Notes: generated by a model from the sequence alone, not told the origin. DNA of 64,000 nt from Hyphococcus luteus (GCF_002943565.1 NZ_PJCH01000009.1:95689-159688); one strand, 5' to 3'. Numbered from the stretch's first letter, positions 23,955-34,644 are shown. Numbers and translations are program-made.

Positions 23955-25181
23955 ATGAAACGGGCGGTTTCAATCATTGCGCTCAGCGCGGCGTTTTTTG
24001 CGGCCGGCGCGGCGCAAGGCGCGGAAAATAAAACGACCTGCGCGCGCGGCGGCGATTCGCGTATTATCGAAGTGATCGCGCCCGGCGAGGTCGGCGAAAG
24101 CTGCGACGTTCGCTATACGCGCGGACCCGACAATGTTTCGGTTCCCTATCACGCCGACAATTCCGACGCGTTCTGCGCCCAAAAAGCCAAGGAGCTCGTC
24201 GATAATCTGGCTTCGGCCGGTTTCTCCTGTTCGGGGCCGGCGCCGGCCCTGCGCGCGGACACGGCGGCTGCGCCTTCATCGGACTACGTCGTTGAGAGCA
24301 AGCGCCCGGCGACCCCGGTGCAGCCGGCTTCAGCGCGTGCGGCCGAGCCGGCGCCTGCCGCGCCCGCTCCTGAAGCACAAACCGGCTCCGACGAAACGGC
24401 GCAGGCTCCGTCGCCCGCGCCCATGACGGCGGAGCAAAAAGAGCCGGCGCTCGTCGCCATAAATGAAAAGGAAGGCGAAGAGGCCGAAGCGCTTGAAGAG
24501 GAAATGAACCAGATCTTGGCCCAGCCGGGACTTGAAAATACGTCCGGCGAACCGGCCCAGCTTGTGGCGAGCCAGGCAGAAACGACGCCGGGCGAGGCGC
24601 AGCCCGATTCCATGGGCCGTCTCACCGGCGCCGCCCCCGAAGAGCCGAAAGCGGCGACGCCCGTGACTCAGACCGCCGCAGCGGCGCCGGCGGCGGAAGA
24701 CCCCGCGCCGGAAAAAGCCGCAGCGGCGGAGCCGGCGCCCGCCGCCCAGCCGGAGAAAAAAGCGCCTGAGAAAACGGCGAACGCCGACAAACAACTGCGC
24801 ACGCCGCGCGAGGTCATTCGCGCGAGCCTCATGGCGCAGGCCGCCGCCTGGAACGAGGGCGACCTCAACGGCTTCATGGACGGCTACTGGAAAAGCGACA
24901 ATCTGAAATTCGTTTCCGGCGTCAATATCACCAAGGGCTGGGATGCGACGTTGAAGCGCTATCGCGAACGCTATGGCGGCGGCGAAGGTTTGGGCCGGCT
25001 TTCTTTCGATAATATCGATGTGAAGATGGTCACCGACGACGTCGCCGTGGCGACGGGGCGTTTCAATCTCGCCGGCAGCGACGCAAGTTCAAGCGGCGTC
25101 TTTTCGCTGGTGATGCGCCGCGACGGCGGCGCCTGGCGGATCGTGCACGATCACACAAGCGCCGATCCGGCGACGAACTAA
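23955..25181 (+). CDS. Secreted protein: four-Cys N-terminal domain, Ala/Pro linker, SnoaL/DUF4440-like C-terminal domain
   Basis: A 408-residue exported protein. A signal peptide (MKRAVSIIALSAAFFAAGAA, cut near QGA-EN) leads to a small domain with four Cys (CARGG, ESCDVRYT, AFCAQKA, FSCSG), which I expect to form two disulfides. About 190 residues of Ala/Pro/Glu-rich linker follow, then from about residue 285 an NTF2-like SnoaL/DUF4440 domain: SLMAQAAAWNEGDLNGFMDG, GWDATLKRYRERYG, GRFNLAG and WRIVHDHTSA. Probably periplasmic or cell-surface, ligand unknown. The end overlaps the convergent Mrp gene by four bases. Confidence 0.8.
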   Translation: MKRAVSIIALSAAFFAAGAAQGAENKTTCARGGDSRIIEVIAPGEVGESCDVRYTRGPDNVSVPYHADNSDAFCAQKAKELVDNLASAGFSCSGPAPALRADTAAAPSSDYVVESKRPATPVQPASARAAEPAPAAPAPEAQTGSDETAQAPSPAPMTAEQKEPALVAINEKEGEEAEALEEEMNQILAQPGLENTSGEPAQLVASQAETTPGEAQPDSMGRLTGAAPEEPKAATPVTQTAAAAPAAEDPAPEKAAAAEPAPAAQPEKKAPEKTANADKQLRTPREVIRASLMAQAAAWNEGDLNGFMDGYWKSDNLKFVSGVNITKGWDATLKRYRERYGGGEGLGRLSFDNIDVKMVTDDVAVATGRFNLAGSDASSSGVFSLVMRRDGGAWRIVHDHTSADPATN

Positions 25182-26317
25182 TCGTTCTTCAGGGCGGCGT
25201 CCGCGATTTTTTCAGCGAGCGCGCCGAAAACCTCCGCAGACGGATGGTCTCCCGCAGCGAGCGGCAGGCCTTCGTCCGAGGCTTCGCGCAAATCGGGATA
25301 AAGCGGCGCCGCGCCGAGGAATGGCGCGCCGAGCGCCTCGGCCGCCTTGCGCGCGCCGCTTTCGCCGAAGAGATATTGCCGCGTTCCGTCGGGGGTTTCG
25401 AGCCACGCCATGTTCTCGATGACGCCGATCACCGGCGTTTCGGTCTGGCGGAACAGGTGCACGCCCCGGCGCATGTCGGCGAGCGCCATTTCCTGCGGCG
25501 TCGAGACGATCACCGCGCCCGACAGGCGCTTGGTCTGGATCAGCGAAATATGCGTGTCGCCGGTGCCCGGCGGCGTGTCGATGAGGAGGATGTCGAGATC
25601 GCCCCAGTCGACGTCGCTGATCAGCTGGCGCACCGCGCCCATCACCATGGGTCCGCGCCAGGCGACCGCCTGTTCCGGGTCGATGAGAAAGCCGATCGAC
25701 ATCAGCTTCACGCCATAAGCCTCGTGCGGCACGATCTTGTTGTCGCGCATCGCCGGCTTTTCAGTGATCCCGAAGAGAGTGGGCACGGACGGCCCGTAAA
25801 TGTCGGCGTCGAGGAGCCCGACCTTGAGCCCCTGTTTCGCCAGCGCCACGGCGAGATTGGCGGCGATGGTCGATTTGCCGACCCCGCCTTTGCCCGAAGC
25901 GATGACGACCACGGATTTGACGCCGTCGAGCGCTTCGCCTGCGGCCTCGATCCGGGGCTTGTCCTTTTTGAGGCCAAAGGGGTTCTCATGGGCGCTCTGC
26001 GTGTTCTGCGGGGAATGGCGCCCGCCCGCTGGGCTGGTGGAAGGAGCCCCGGCGGTCCCGGCTGCGCTGTGAGCCGTGGCGACGGCGCTCACCCGCGCGA
26101 CGCCGGAAACCGCGCCGGCCGCCTTTTTCGCCGCCTCGAGCATGCCTTCCGCCTTCTCCCTGTCCCCATCCGGGACTTCCAGGGTGAAGCGCACGACGCC
26201 GTCCTCGTCGGCGGAAAGCCCGCGCACAGCGCCGGAAGCGACGATATTGCGCCCGCTCGCCGGGTCCTTGATGGCGGAAAGCGCCGCTCGGACGCGCATG
26301 ATCAGGGTGTCGGTCAC
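25178..26317 (-). CDS. Mrp/NBP35 family Fe-S cluster carrier ATPase
   Basis: Cytosolic P-loop ATPase of the MinD/Mrp type that carries Fe-S clusters to apoproteins (379 residues). An N-terminal MIP18-like domain (ALSAIKDPASGRNIVASGAV) is joined by a low-complexity linker to the ATPase with deviant Walker A ASGKGGVGKSTIAANLAVAL, LLDADIYGPSVPTLFG and LLIDTPPGTGDTHIS. The usual CXXC near the C terminus is not seen; many alphaproteobacterial ApbC/Mrp proteins lack it. GTG start at 26317 is preceded by AAAGG at six bases. Divergent from hflK. Confidence 0.92.
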   Translation of the reverse strand: MTDTLIMRVRAALSAIKDPASGRNIVASGAVRGLSADEDGVVRFTLEVPDGDREKAEGMLEAAKKAAGAVSGVARVSAVATAHSAAGTAGAPSTSPAGGRHSPQNTQSAHENPFGLKKDKPRIEAAGEALDGVKSVVVIASGKGGVGKSTIAANLAVALAKQGLKVGLLDADIYGPSVPTLFGITEKPAMRDNKIVPHEAYGVKLMSIGFLIDPEQAVAWRGPMVMGAVRQLISDVDWGDLDILLIDTPPGTGDTHISLIQTKRLSGAVIVSTPQEMALADMRRGVHLFRQTETPVIGVIENMAWLETPDGTRQYLFGESGARKAAEALGAPFLGAAPLYPDLREASDEGLPLAAGDHPSAEVFGALAEKIADAALKND

Positions 26318-26469
26318 TTTTGGCCTTTGAAATCCTTCAAAAAAGCGTCGCAGGCGCGTTGCGCCCGGCGGATTCGGTAACATATATACGGGCCCAGCAA
26401 GGTTCTTCCACCGGCGCATGCGTCAGACAAATGCGCGCGGCGTAAAATTTTCACGAGAGAGAGGCTTCA

Positions 26470-27645
26470 ATGCCCTGGCAAGACAATTCCGGCAATCGCG
26501 GCGGCGGCCGCGGCCCCTGGGGCCAGCCGCCCCGAGGCAATGGCGGCCCCAACAATGGCGGCGGACGCGGCGGCGGCGAGCCCCCCGACCTTGAAGACCT
26601 GCTTCAGGCGTCGCGCCAGCGCCTGAAACGCGCCTTTCCCCGCGGCGGCGGCGGCGGTCGCGGCGGCGGGGGCTTTCAGTTCACCCGCGCCACCGGCGGG
26701 CTGATTGCCGGCGCGCTTGTCGCGCTCTGGATGATCAGCGGCTTTTATCAGGTCGACACCAAAGAGCTCGCGGTCGTGACGACCTTCGGAAAATTTCAGA
26801 ACGTCACCGGGCCGGGGCTGCATTGGCATCTGCCCACGCCGATCCAGAATGTGCGCAAGGCGCCGGTCGAAACCCAGAATGAAATGTCGATTCCGGCGAC
26901 GCCGGCGCGGCGCGGCGGGGCCATGCCGGAAGGTCTGATGCTCACCGGAGACAAAAACATTGTCGACGTCGCCTTCGTCGTGCAATGGAAAATCAAATCC
27001 GGGCGCGTGGCCGAAGAGGGCGACGAGTTGCCCGGCGTCGCAAAATATCTTTTCAACATCGACAATCCCGAAATTCTTGTCCGCATGATCAGCGAGGCCG
27101 CCATGCGCGAAGTCGTCGGCCGCAACACGCTCGATTATGTTCAGACCGACGGCCGCGCCGAAGTTGCGCAGGAGAGCGGGGAGCTCATGCAGACCGCGCT
27201 CGACGCCTATGAGGCGGGGATCGAGATCAGCCGCGTCAACCTCACGCTTGCCGAGCCGCCGACCGATGAGGTCAACGAAGCGTTCCGCGACGTGCAGGCG
27301 GCCGAACAGAACCAGGCGACGGTGATCCAGCAGGCGCGCCAATACACCAACCAGGTCGTGCCGGAAGCGCGCGGCCAGGCGCAGCGCATCTTGGAGGAAG
27401 CGGGCGCCTATGCGGCCGAACGCACCGCGGACGCCCGCGGTCAGGCCGCGCGTTTCAACGAGATATATGCCGAATATGCGCAGGCGCCCGAAGTCACGCG
27501 CCAGCGCATGTATCTGGAAACCGTCGAGCGCGTCTTGGGCGACATGGACAAGATCATCGTGGAGGAGGGCGCCGGTTCCGGCGTCGTGCCCTATCTGCCC
27601 CTTGATCAGGTGCGCCGCCAGCAACAACAAGGAGGGAGCAACTAA
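26470..27645 (+). CDS. hflK: FtsH protease activity modulator HflK
   Basis: Inner-membrane SPFH/stomatin protein that with HflC encloses FtsH and modulates its proteolysis (391 residues). A Gly/Asn/Arg-rich N-terminal tail (GGGRGPWGQ, GGGGGRGGGG) precedes one membrane helix, then the SPFH domain: VDTKELAVVTTFGKFQNVTG, PGLHWHLPTPIQNV. A C-terminal coiled coil contains EARGQAQRILEEAGAYAAER. Its TAA shares a base with the hflC ATG. Confidence 0.96.
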   Translation: MPWQDNSGNRGGGRGPWGQPPRGNGGPNNGGGRGGGEPPDLEDLLQASRQRLKRAFPRGGGGGRGGGGFQFTRATGGLIAGALVALWMISGFYQVDTKELAVVTTFGKFQNVTGPGLHWHLPTPIQNVRKAPVETQNEMSIPATPARRGGAMPEGLMLTGDKNIVDVAFVVQWKIKSGRVAEEGDELPGVAKYLFNIDNPEILVRMISEAAMREVVGRNTLDYVQTDGRAEVAQESGELMQTALDAYEAGIEISRVNLTLAEPPTDEVNEAFRDVQAAEQNQATVIQQARQYTNQVVPEARGQAQRILEEAGAYAAERTADARGQAARFNEIYAEYAQAPEVTRQRMYLETVERVLGDMDKIIVEEGAGSGVVPYLPLDQVRRQQQQGGSN

Positions 27646-28520
27646 TGAGCAAGCTACCACTTTCCCTCATTGGCGTCGCCGCCGCCATCCTGCTTTTCGT
27701 TCTTTTCAATTCGGCGTTCATCGTGCCGGAAACGCGTTCGGCGCTGGTGTTCCGCTTCGGCGAACCGAAAAATCAGTACACGGAGGCGGGGCTGCGGTTT
27801 AAAGCCCCCTTCATCGAGAATGTGCGGTTCATTGACCAGCGCAACCGCAATCTCGATCAGGAGCCGACGGAAATTATCGCCCGCAACCAGGAGCGTCTTA
27901 TCGTCGACGCTTTTGCGCGCTACAAAATCACCGACCCGTTGCTCTTTTATCAACGCGTCAGCAATGAAGAGCGCGGCGAACGCCGTCTCGGCTCGATTCT
28001 CGAGGATGCGATCCGCGCGGAGCTCGGCTCGGTCACGGTGGATGAAATCGTTTCCGAACGGCGCAGCGAATTGATGGCGCAGATTCAGGAAGAGTTGACG
28101 ACCTCGGCCCGTCCTCTCGGCGTTGAAATCATCGACGTCAAAATCCGCAGGGCCGATCTGCCGCAAACCAACTCCGAAGCGGTGTTCCAGCGGATGATCG
28201 CCGAGCGCCGTCAGCTCGCCCAGCAATATCGCTCCGAAGGCAACGAGCGGGCGAACCAGATCCGCGCCCAGGCGGACCGTCAGGTGATCGAAATCAAGGC
28301 CAAGGCCGAAGAACAGGCGCAGACCATTCGCGGCGAGGCCGATGCGGAGCGGAACGCCATTTTCGCCGCCGCTTACGGCAAGGATCCCGAATTTTTCGCC
28401 TTTTACCGGTCTCTTCTTGCTTATGAAGAGGCGCTGCAGAACGGCGAAACCACAATCCTGCTTTCGCCGAACAGCGAATTCTTCCGGTACTTCAATAACT
28501 TGCAGGGCCAGCGCCAGTAA
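27645..28520 (+). CDS. hflC: FtsH protease activity modulator HflC
   Basis: Partner of HflK (291 residues): one N-terminal helix (LIGVAAAILLFVLFNSAFIV), SPFH domain with RSALVFRFGEPKNQYTEAG, and a coiled coil, EGNERANQIRAQADRQVIE. In related genomes a short DUF2065 gene lies between hflC and degP; only 119 bases separate them here and none is visible. Confidence 0.96.
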   Translation: MSKLPLSLIGVAAAILLFVLFNSAFIVPETRSALVFRFGEPKNQYTEAGLRFKAPFIENVRFIDQRNRNLDQEPTEIIARNQERLIVDAFARYKITDPLLFYQRVSNEERGERRLGSILEDAIRAELGSVTVDEIVSERRSELMAQIQEELTTSARPLGVEIIDVKIRRADLPQTNSEAVFQRMIAERRQLAQQYRSEGNERANQIRAQADRQVIEIKAKAEEQAQTIRGEADAERNAIFAAAYGKDPEFFAFYRSLLAYEEALQNGETTILLSPNSEFFRYFNNLQGQRQ

Positions 28521-28639
28521 GGCGCCGGCCCCTGCAGGCGAGCCCAGGCGCGCCGTTTCGCCTAACCGTTTGCGGGCGGGCGGCTTTGCGTTAACCTGTT
28601 TGCGATAAGGGTTTTGTCTCGGGGAAAATAGAGGCGGTT

Positions 28640-30037
28640 ATGGCGCGCAAGGGTACGTTCAAGAGTGCGTTTCGGGGGCTTTTGGCGGGGTTGACCGCAG
28701 CGGGCGCGCTTGCCGCGTCCGGGATCGAAGCGGCGGCGGCGCGCGGCGCGCCGGAAAGCTTCGCCGATCTTGCAGAGAATCTGACGCCTGCGGTGGTGAA
28801 CATTTCATCCGCCCAGCGTTCGCGCGCCGGCAAGGCGAGCGGCGAGCTGGCGCCGCTGCAACGCAAATTCGACCGGCCCGCCGTGTCCCTCGGCTCCGGC
28901 TTCATCATCGACGCCTCGGGGATCGTGGTCACCAACAACCACGTCATCGACAACGCCGACGAAATCACCGTGACGCTGCATGACGGGCGCGAGTTGTCCG
29001 CGAGTTTGAAAGGCCGGGACCGCGAAACCGATCTTGCGGTTTTGCAGATCGAAGGCGGCGGCAAGTTTCCTTATGTGAATTTCGGCGATTCCGATGCGGC
29101 GCGCGTCGGCGACTGGGTGATCGCCATCGGCAATCCTTTCGGTCTTGGCGGCACGGTGACGGTCGGCATCGTCTCTGCGCGCAACCGCGACATCAATTCC
29201 GGCCAGTATGACGATTACATTCAGACCGACGCCGCCATTAATCGCGGCAATTCCGGCGGTCCTTTGTTTGACCTTCAGGGCAAGGTCGTCGGCGTGAACA
29301 CCGCGATTTATTCCCAGACTGGCGGCTCCGTGGGCGTCGGTTTCGCCGTGCCCGCCGATCTCGCCGAGACGGTCGTGACGCAATTGCTGGAATATGGCGA
29401 AACCCGGCGCGGCTGGCTCGGCGTCTCAATTGACGATGTCACGCCGGAGCTTGCGGCGACGCTCGATTTGCGCGCGCCCAAAGGCGCGGTCGTCACCGTG
29501 GTGCGTCCGAACAGTCCCGCCGCCGACGCCGGGCTTGAGCCCAATGACGTGATCCTCCAATTCAATCGCCGCGACATAGCGAGCGTGCGCGATCTCACGC
29601 GCGAGGTCGCCGACACGCCCATCGGCGCCACCGTGCCTATGGAAATCCTGCGCGACGGACGGCGCATGACCGTTCAGGTGCGCATCGACCGGCGCGAAAC
29701 GCGCATGCTGGCGGCGGCGAATGCCGGCGGCGTTCTGCCGGCGAATGCGGCCAAGGGCTCGGGGCTGACGCTGCAGGAGCCGACCGAGGAAATCCGTCAG
29801 GCCTACGGTCTGCCGGCGACTATTCAGGGTGTCGTGGTGACGGCTGTCGATCCGGAAAGCGACGCGGCGATCGTTTTGCAGCCGGGCGACGTCATTCTCG
29901 AAATCGGCTGGGAGCGCGTGACGCGGCCTTCCGCGGCGGTGGACAAGCTCGGCAAGCTTAAAAATCTCAACAGCGGGCCGGTGCAGATCTACGTCCAGCG
30001 CGGCGATCTTCTGTTCTACGAATCTTTAAGGCCGTAA
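28640..30037 (+). CDS. Do/DegP family periplasmic serine protease
   Basis: Secreted trypsin-fold protease/chaperone for misfolded envelope proteins (465 residues). Signal region MARKGTFKSAFRGLLAG...AASGIEAAAA, then the catalytic triad in VTNNHVIDNADEITVTL (His), RDRETDLAVLQIEGG (Asp) and AAINRGNSGGPLFDLQGKVV (Ser). Two PDZ domains follow (RRGWLGVSIDDVTPELAATL and a second from about residue 370). Next to hflKC, an envelope quality-control neighbourhood. DegQ or MucD names would fit equally. Confidence 0.94.
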   Translation: MARKGTFKSAFRGLLAGLTAAGALAASGIEAAAARGAPESFADLAENLTPAVVNISSAQRSRAGKASGELAPLQRKFDRPAVSLGSGFIIDASGIVVTNNHVIDNADEITVTLHDGRELSASLKGRDRETDLAVLQIEGGGKFPYVNFGDSDAARVGDWVIAIGNPFGLGGTVTVGIVSARNRDINSGQYDDYIQTDAAINRGNSGGPLFDLQGKVVGVNTAIYSQTGGSVGVGFAVPADLAETVVTQLLEYGETRRGWLGVSIDDVTPELAATLDLRAPKGAVVTVVRPNSPAADAGLEPNDVILQFNRRDIASVRDLTREVADTPIGATVPMEILRDGRRMTVQVRIDRRETRMLAAANAGGVLPANAAKGSGLTLQEPTEEIRQAYGLPATIQGVVVTAVDPESDAAIVLQPGDVILEIGWERVTRPSAAVDKLGKLKNLNSGPVQIYVQRGDLLFYESLRP

Positions 30038-30041
30038 TTCG

Positions 30042-30920
30042 TCAGCGTACGAACTCTTCGTCCTTCAGCCCTTGCAGGTATAAAAGGGCCGTGAGGTCGC
30101 CGTAATGGATGCGCGCCCGGGCGGCCTTGGCCACGGCCGGCTTGGCGTGAAAGGCGACGCCGAGCCCTGACCGGTCCAGCATGGAAAGATCGTTGGCGCC
30201 GTCGCCGACCGCCATGGTTTCGGCGAGATCGATCTCGTTTTCTTCCGCCAGGCGCACCAGCGCTTCCTCTTTTGCGGCGCGTCCGAGAATGGGTTCGCGC
30301 ACCTCGCCCGAGAGTTCGCCGTCCTTCACCAGGAGCTCATTGGCCTGATTGTGCCGGAACCCGGCGGCGACCGCGACGCGGGACGTGAAAAAGGTGAAGC
30401 CGCCGGAGACAAGCGCCGTCGCCGCGCCCGCCTCGTTCATGGTTTTGACGAGGGTTTCCGCGCCCGGCGTCAGCGTGATGCGCTTGTCGAACGTCTCCTG
30501 AAGAACGCTTTCGGAAAGGCCTTTCAGCATGGCGACGCGCTCCCGGAGCGCGCCTTCGAAATCCAGCTCGCCGCGCATCGCCTTTTCGGTGATGGCCGAA
30601 ATCTCGTCGCGTTTGCCGGCGTATTCCGCGATCTCATCGATGCATTCCTGCTGGATGATCGTGGAATCCATGTCGGCGATCAGGAGCTTCTTGCGCCGGC
30701 TGCGCTCGGGCACGATATTGACGTCGACCCTTTCCTCGCGGCCGATGGCGAAGATGTCGCCCGTATTTTCGGGCAGGTCCGGAACGTATATGTCGTAAGC
30801 GGCGCCTTCCGACAGCGTCACGGGCGCGCCGCCCTTGACCGTTTCGGCCAGGCGGTCGAGAAGCGGCGGGGTAATGGTCGGGTTTGCCGGATTGGCGATA
30901 ACGGAAATGACAAAAGTCAT
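30042..30920 (-). CDS. serB: Phosphoserine phosphatase
   Basis: Last step of serine synthesis (292 residues). HAD-fold motifs: KLLIADMDSTIIQQECIDE (nucleophile Asp and acid Asp), ALVSGGFTFFTSRVA, and VGDGANDLSMLDRSGLGVAF, with GLGVAFHAKPAV. An N-terminal ACT-like part of about 85 residues precedes it. ATG at 30920 starts MTFVISVIANP. Convergent with degP (4 bases apart), divergent from miaA (18 bases), so their promoters must lie inside each other's coding sequence. Confidence 0.95.
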   Translation of the reverse strand: MTFVISVIANPANPTITPPLLDRLAETVKGGAPVTLSEGAAYDIYVPDLPENTGDIFAIGREERVDVNIVPERSRRKKLLIADMDSTIIQQECIDEIAEYAGKRDEISAITEKAMRGELDFEGALRERVAMLKGLSESVLQETFDKRITLTPGAETLVKTMNEAGAATALVSGGFTFFTSRVAVAAGFRHNQANELLVKDGELSGEVREPILGRAAKEEALVRLAEENEIDLAETMAVGDGANDLSMLDRSGLGVAFHAKPAVAKAARARIHYGDLTALLYLQGLKDEEFVR

Positions 30921-30938
30921 ACGGGTACGGACGACTCC

Positions 30939-31874
30939 ATGAAACGGGCGAGGACCGTCCTTATTGCAGGGCCGACCGCCTCGGGCAAGTCGTCGGCGGC
31001 GCTGGCGCTCGCCGAAGCGCTGGGCGGGACCCCGGGCGCAACCATCGTCAACGCCGACGCCATGCAGGTTTATCGCGATTTGCGGATTTTGACGGCGCGG
31101 CCCGGCGCTGAGGACGAGCGCGCGGCGGCGCACCGGCTCTATGGCGTGCTCGACGGCGCCGAGCGCTGTTCCGCCGGGCGCTGGGCGCGGCTCGCCGCTG
31201 CGGCGATTGACGAAATCAGCCAGGAGGGCGGAACGGCGATCGTCGCCGGCGGCACCGGGCTTTATTTCCGCGCCCTTGAAGAGGGCCTGTCGCCCATCCC
31301 GGAAGCGCCGCCGGAAATCCGCGAGAAAGCAGAGGCGCGCTGGCGAGACCTGGGTTCGGCGGCGTTCCGGGAAGAAGTCGTCGCGCAGGACCCGGCCATG
31401 GCGCGGCTGCCGGAAGGCGACGCCCAGCGTTTGAAACGCGCCTGGGAGGTTTTCGCCGCAACGGGCAAGCCGATCTCTCATTTTCAGATGCAAGCGCCGG
31501 TTCCGCTGATTGAGGGCGTCGATGCGCGCATCGTCATCGAGCCGCCGCGCGACGTTCTCTATGCGCGTTGCGACGCCCGGGCGGCGGCGATGCTGGAGGA
31601 GGGCGCCATCGAAGAGGCGCGCGCGCTGATCGGGCGCGGCCTCGATCCTGCCCTGCCGGTGATGAAGGCGCTCGGCGTCGCCGAGATCGCCGGGCTCCTG
31701 AAAGGCGAGCTCAATCGGGATGAGGCGCTGGCGCTGTTGCAGCAGAACACGCGGCGCTACGCCAAGCGCCAGCTCACCTGGTTCCGCAATCAGGCGTCTT
31801 ACTGGCCGCGCGCCGAAACCGCCGAGGCCGCTGTCGCCGCAATCCGGAAACGGCTGGCGGCCGGGGCCGGATAG
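30939..31874 (+). CDS. miaA: tRNA dimethylallyltransferase
   Basis: Puts a dimethylallyl group on A37 of tRNAs reading UNN codons (311 residues). P-loop VLIAGPTASGKSSAALALAE, IVNADAMQVYRDLRILTARP, GGTGLYFRALEEGLSPIPE and a C-terminal QQNTRRYAKRQLTWFRNQ. ATG at 30939 gives MKRARTVLIAG. Followed by a signal-peptide-bearing SnoaL-like gene. Confidence 0.95.
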   Translation: MKRARTVLIAGPTASGKSSAALALAEALGGTPGATIVNADAMQVYRDLRILTARPGAEDERAAAHRLYGVLDGAERCSAGRWARLAAAAIDEISQEGGTAIVAGGTGLYFRALEEGLSPIPEAPPEIREKAEARWRDLGSAAFREEVVAQDPAMARLPEGDAQRLKRAWEVFAATGKPISHFQMQAPVPLIEGVDARIVIEPPRDVLYARCDARAAAMLEEGAIEEARALIGRGLDPALPVMKALGVAEIAGLLKGELNRDEALALLQQNTRRYAKRQLTWFRNQASYWPRAETAEAAVAAIRKRLAAGAG

Positions 31875-31927
31875 GCCCATGATGTCTCCTGTGGGCGCGC
31901 TTGCATGCGAAATGGGAGATCGAACCG

Positions 31928-32392
31928 ATGAAAAGATTTGCTTTCGGCTTTGCGTTTATCGCGCTCTGCGCCGCCAGTCCGGCGCTGGCGGGGCCTGTCG
32001 AGGACATGATGGCGGCCGACCGCGCTTTCGCCGACATGGCCAAGGCGGAAGGCGTCCCGGCGGCGTTCGCGGCTTACGCCGCCGAAGACGTGCGGATGTT
32101 TCCCGAAGGCGTCCAGCCCTATGCCGGTCGCGACGCCCTCATCGAACGATTTTCAGCATGGCCGGATGGCGCGCATTTAAGCTGGGCGCCGGTTGAAGGC
32201 ATGGCGTCCGGGAGCGGCGATTTCGGCTTTACCTGGGGGCGCTTCGTCTACACGGCCGAGGGCGATGCCGGTCCGGTCGAGCAGCACGGCAAATATGTCT
32301 CCGTCTGGCGCAAGACAGCGGACGGCGACTGGAAATTCGTAGCGGATATCGGCAACACAAACCCTGCGCCGGAGGCGGAGAAAAAGCCCTGA
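31928..32392 (+). CDS. Secreted SnoaL/DUF4440-like protein
   Basis: A 154-residue exported protein. Signal peptide MKRFAFGFAFIALCAASPALA, then an NTF2-like fold: DRAFADMAKAEGVPAAFAAY, AAEDVRMFPEGVQPYAGRDA, FGFTWGRFVYTAEG and SVWRKTADGDWKFVADIGN. The fold matches the C-terminal domain of the protein at 23955. Start ATG 31928 with GGGAGA upstream. Ligand or reaction unknown; isomerase, hydrolase or plain binding are possible. Confidence 0.85.
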   Translation: MKRFAFGFAFIALCAASPALAGPVEDMMAADRAFADMAKAEGVPAAFAAYAAEDVRMFPEGVQPYAGRDALIERFSAWPDGAHLSWAPVEGMASGSGDFGFTWGRFVYTAEGDAGPVEQHGKYVSVWRKTADGDWKFVADIGNTNPAPEAEKKP

Positions 32393-32606
32393 GGCGTGGC
32401 GCGCCGCCGGTCAGGGGCGCTCGTCCTGATTGCATTTAGGGGGACCGGACGTTATTAAATCACGCAGCATATCGGACCGGCCAGGGGGTGGACGGCGGTC
32501 TATTCGGGGACAATTGAGCGCCGGGCCGGAAGAGCCGGGCGCGCCGGACGGCGATCGCAGCGGACAAGCGCGACAGCCGGGTCAGCGTAAGCGGGACCGC
32601 GAGGGT

Positions 32607-33374
32607 ATGGTCGAGTTCCTGCGCCGTTTAGGGCGCTTTTTAACCTCCATGGACGCCAAGGCGATGACCTCGCTGGCGGTTTCCGTGATCCTCCTCGTCT
32701 TTGTGGTGCTGATGCTGGTGTTCGGCCAGCAATGGCTCGATCTCAACGAAGACGGCCAGCTGCGCCAACTGGTCATGGAGGCGGCGGAATCGCGCTGGGC
32801 GGTGGTCGGCGTGGTGTCGATCTTCATGTTTCTCGCCCTGACGGGTTTTCCCCAGATTGGTCTCATCACCGCGACGGTGATCGTTTTCGGGCCGAGAAAC
32901 GGGGCGATTTATTCCTGGATCGCGACTATGGCGAGCGCCAGTCTGACTTTCGGCCTGGGGCATTTTCTGGGCGGGCGTTGGGTGCGCCGCTTCGGGGCGG
33001 AAAGGGTGCAGCGCACCATGGATTTCATCGGCCGCCACGGCATTCTCGCCTCGGGCCTTGTGCGCGTGGTGCCGTCCGCGCCCTTCATCGTGGTCAACGC
33101 CGCGGCGGGCGCGGCCCATATCCCCATGTGGAAATTCTGGACCGGGACGGGGATCGGCATCGTCCCGAAAATCGCCTTTATCGCCGTCCTGTCCGCGCTC
33201 TTTCCCGATCCGAATGCGCTTCAGACGGAAATGGACAGCGTGCTCGCATTCTTCACAAGCCGCGATCCGCGCAATCTCGGCCTTATCGCCCTGGTGATCG
33301 TCGGCTGGCTGGGCTTTCTTCTGCTCATGCGCTGGCTCTATCGCCGCCTCCGGAGACGTGAAAATGTTTATTAA
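32607..33374 (+). CDS. TVP38/TMEM64 family (DedA-like SNARE-associated) membrane protein
   Basis: A polytopic inner-membrane protein of 255 residues with about six hydrophobic segments. The family core is FMFLALTGFPQIGLITATVI, VFGPRNGAIYSWIATMASAS and LVRVVPSAPFIVVNAAAGAA. Such proteins are implicated in lipid scrambling or cation homeostasis; the substrate is not known. I chose ATG at 32607; a TTG at 32430 in frame would prepend 59 charged, low-complexity residues. The Shine-Dalgarno sequence for 32607 (GAGGG) is very close, so a start further upstream is possible. Confidence 0.82.
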   Translation: MVEFLRRLGRFLTSMDAKAMTSLAVSVILLVFVVLMLVFGQQWLDLNEDGQLRQLVMEAAESRWAVVGVVSIFMFLALTGFPQIGLITATVIVFGPRNGAIYSWIATMASASLTFGLGHFLGGRWVRRFGAERVQRTMDFIGRHGILASGLVRVVPSAPFIVVNAAAGAAHIPMWKFWTGTGIGIVPKIAFIAVLSALFPDPNALQTEMDSVLAFFTSRDPRNLGLIALVIVGWLGFLLLMRWLYRRLRRRENVY

Positions 33375-33463
33375 GAAAGCCGTCGCCTCCTTGAGAATCC
33401 TGTTAATGCGTGAATCCGCGCATGCTGCAGGGCCCCGCAAAAAAGGCGGAAATCGGGGCTTTG

Positions 33464-33493
33464 TTGACGATTTAGGAACGCATTAAGGATAAG
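33464..33493 (+). promoter_or_regulatory. Putative promoter of the mreBCD-mrdA-rodA operon
   Basis: TTGACG (33464-33469) and GATAAG (33488-33493) with an 18-base spacer, 42 bases before the mreB ATG, the only good pair in this 160-base gap. Confidence 0.45.
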
Positions 33494-33504
33494 ACCGTCG
33501 GTGA

Positions 33505-34575
<1,071 letters not shown>

Positions 34576-34644
34576 AGGCGCTGGCGTCTTGGATTGAGCG
34601 AACGAAGGCGTCGTCAAAGTAGAATACGGTACCGTTCGCAAAGC

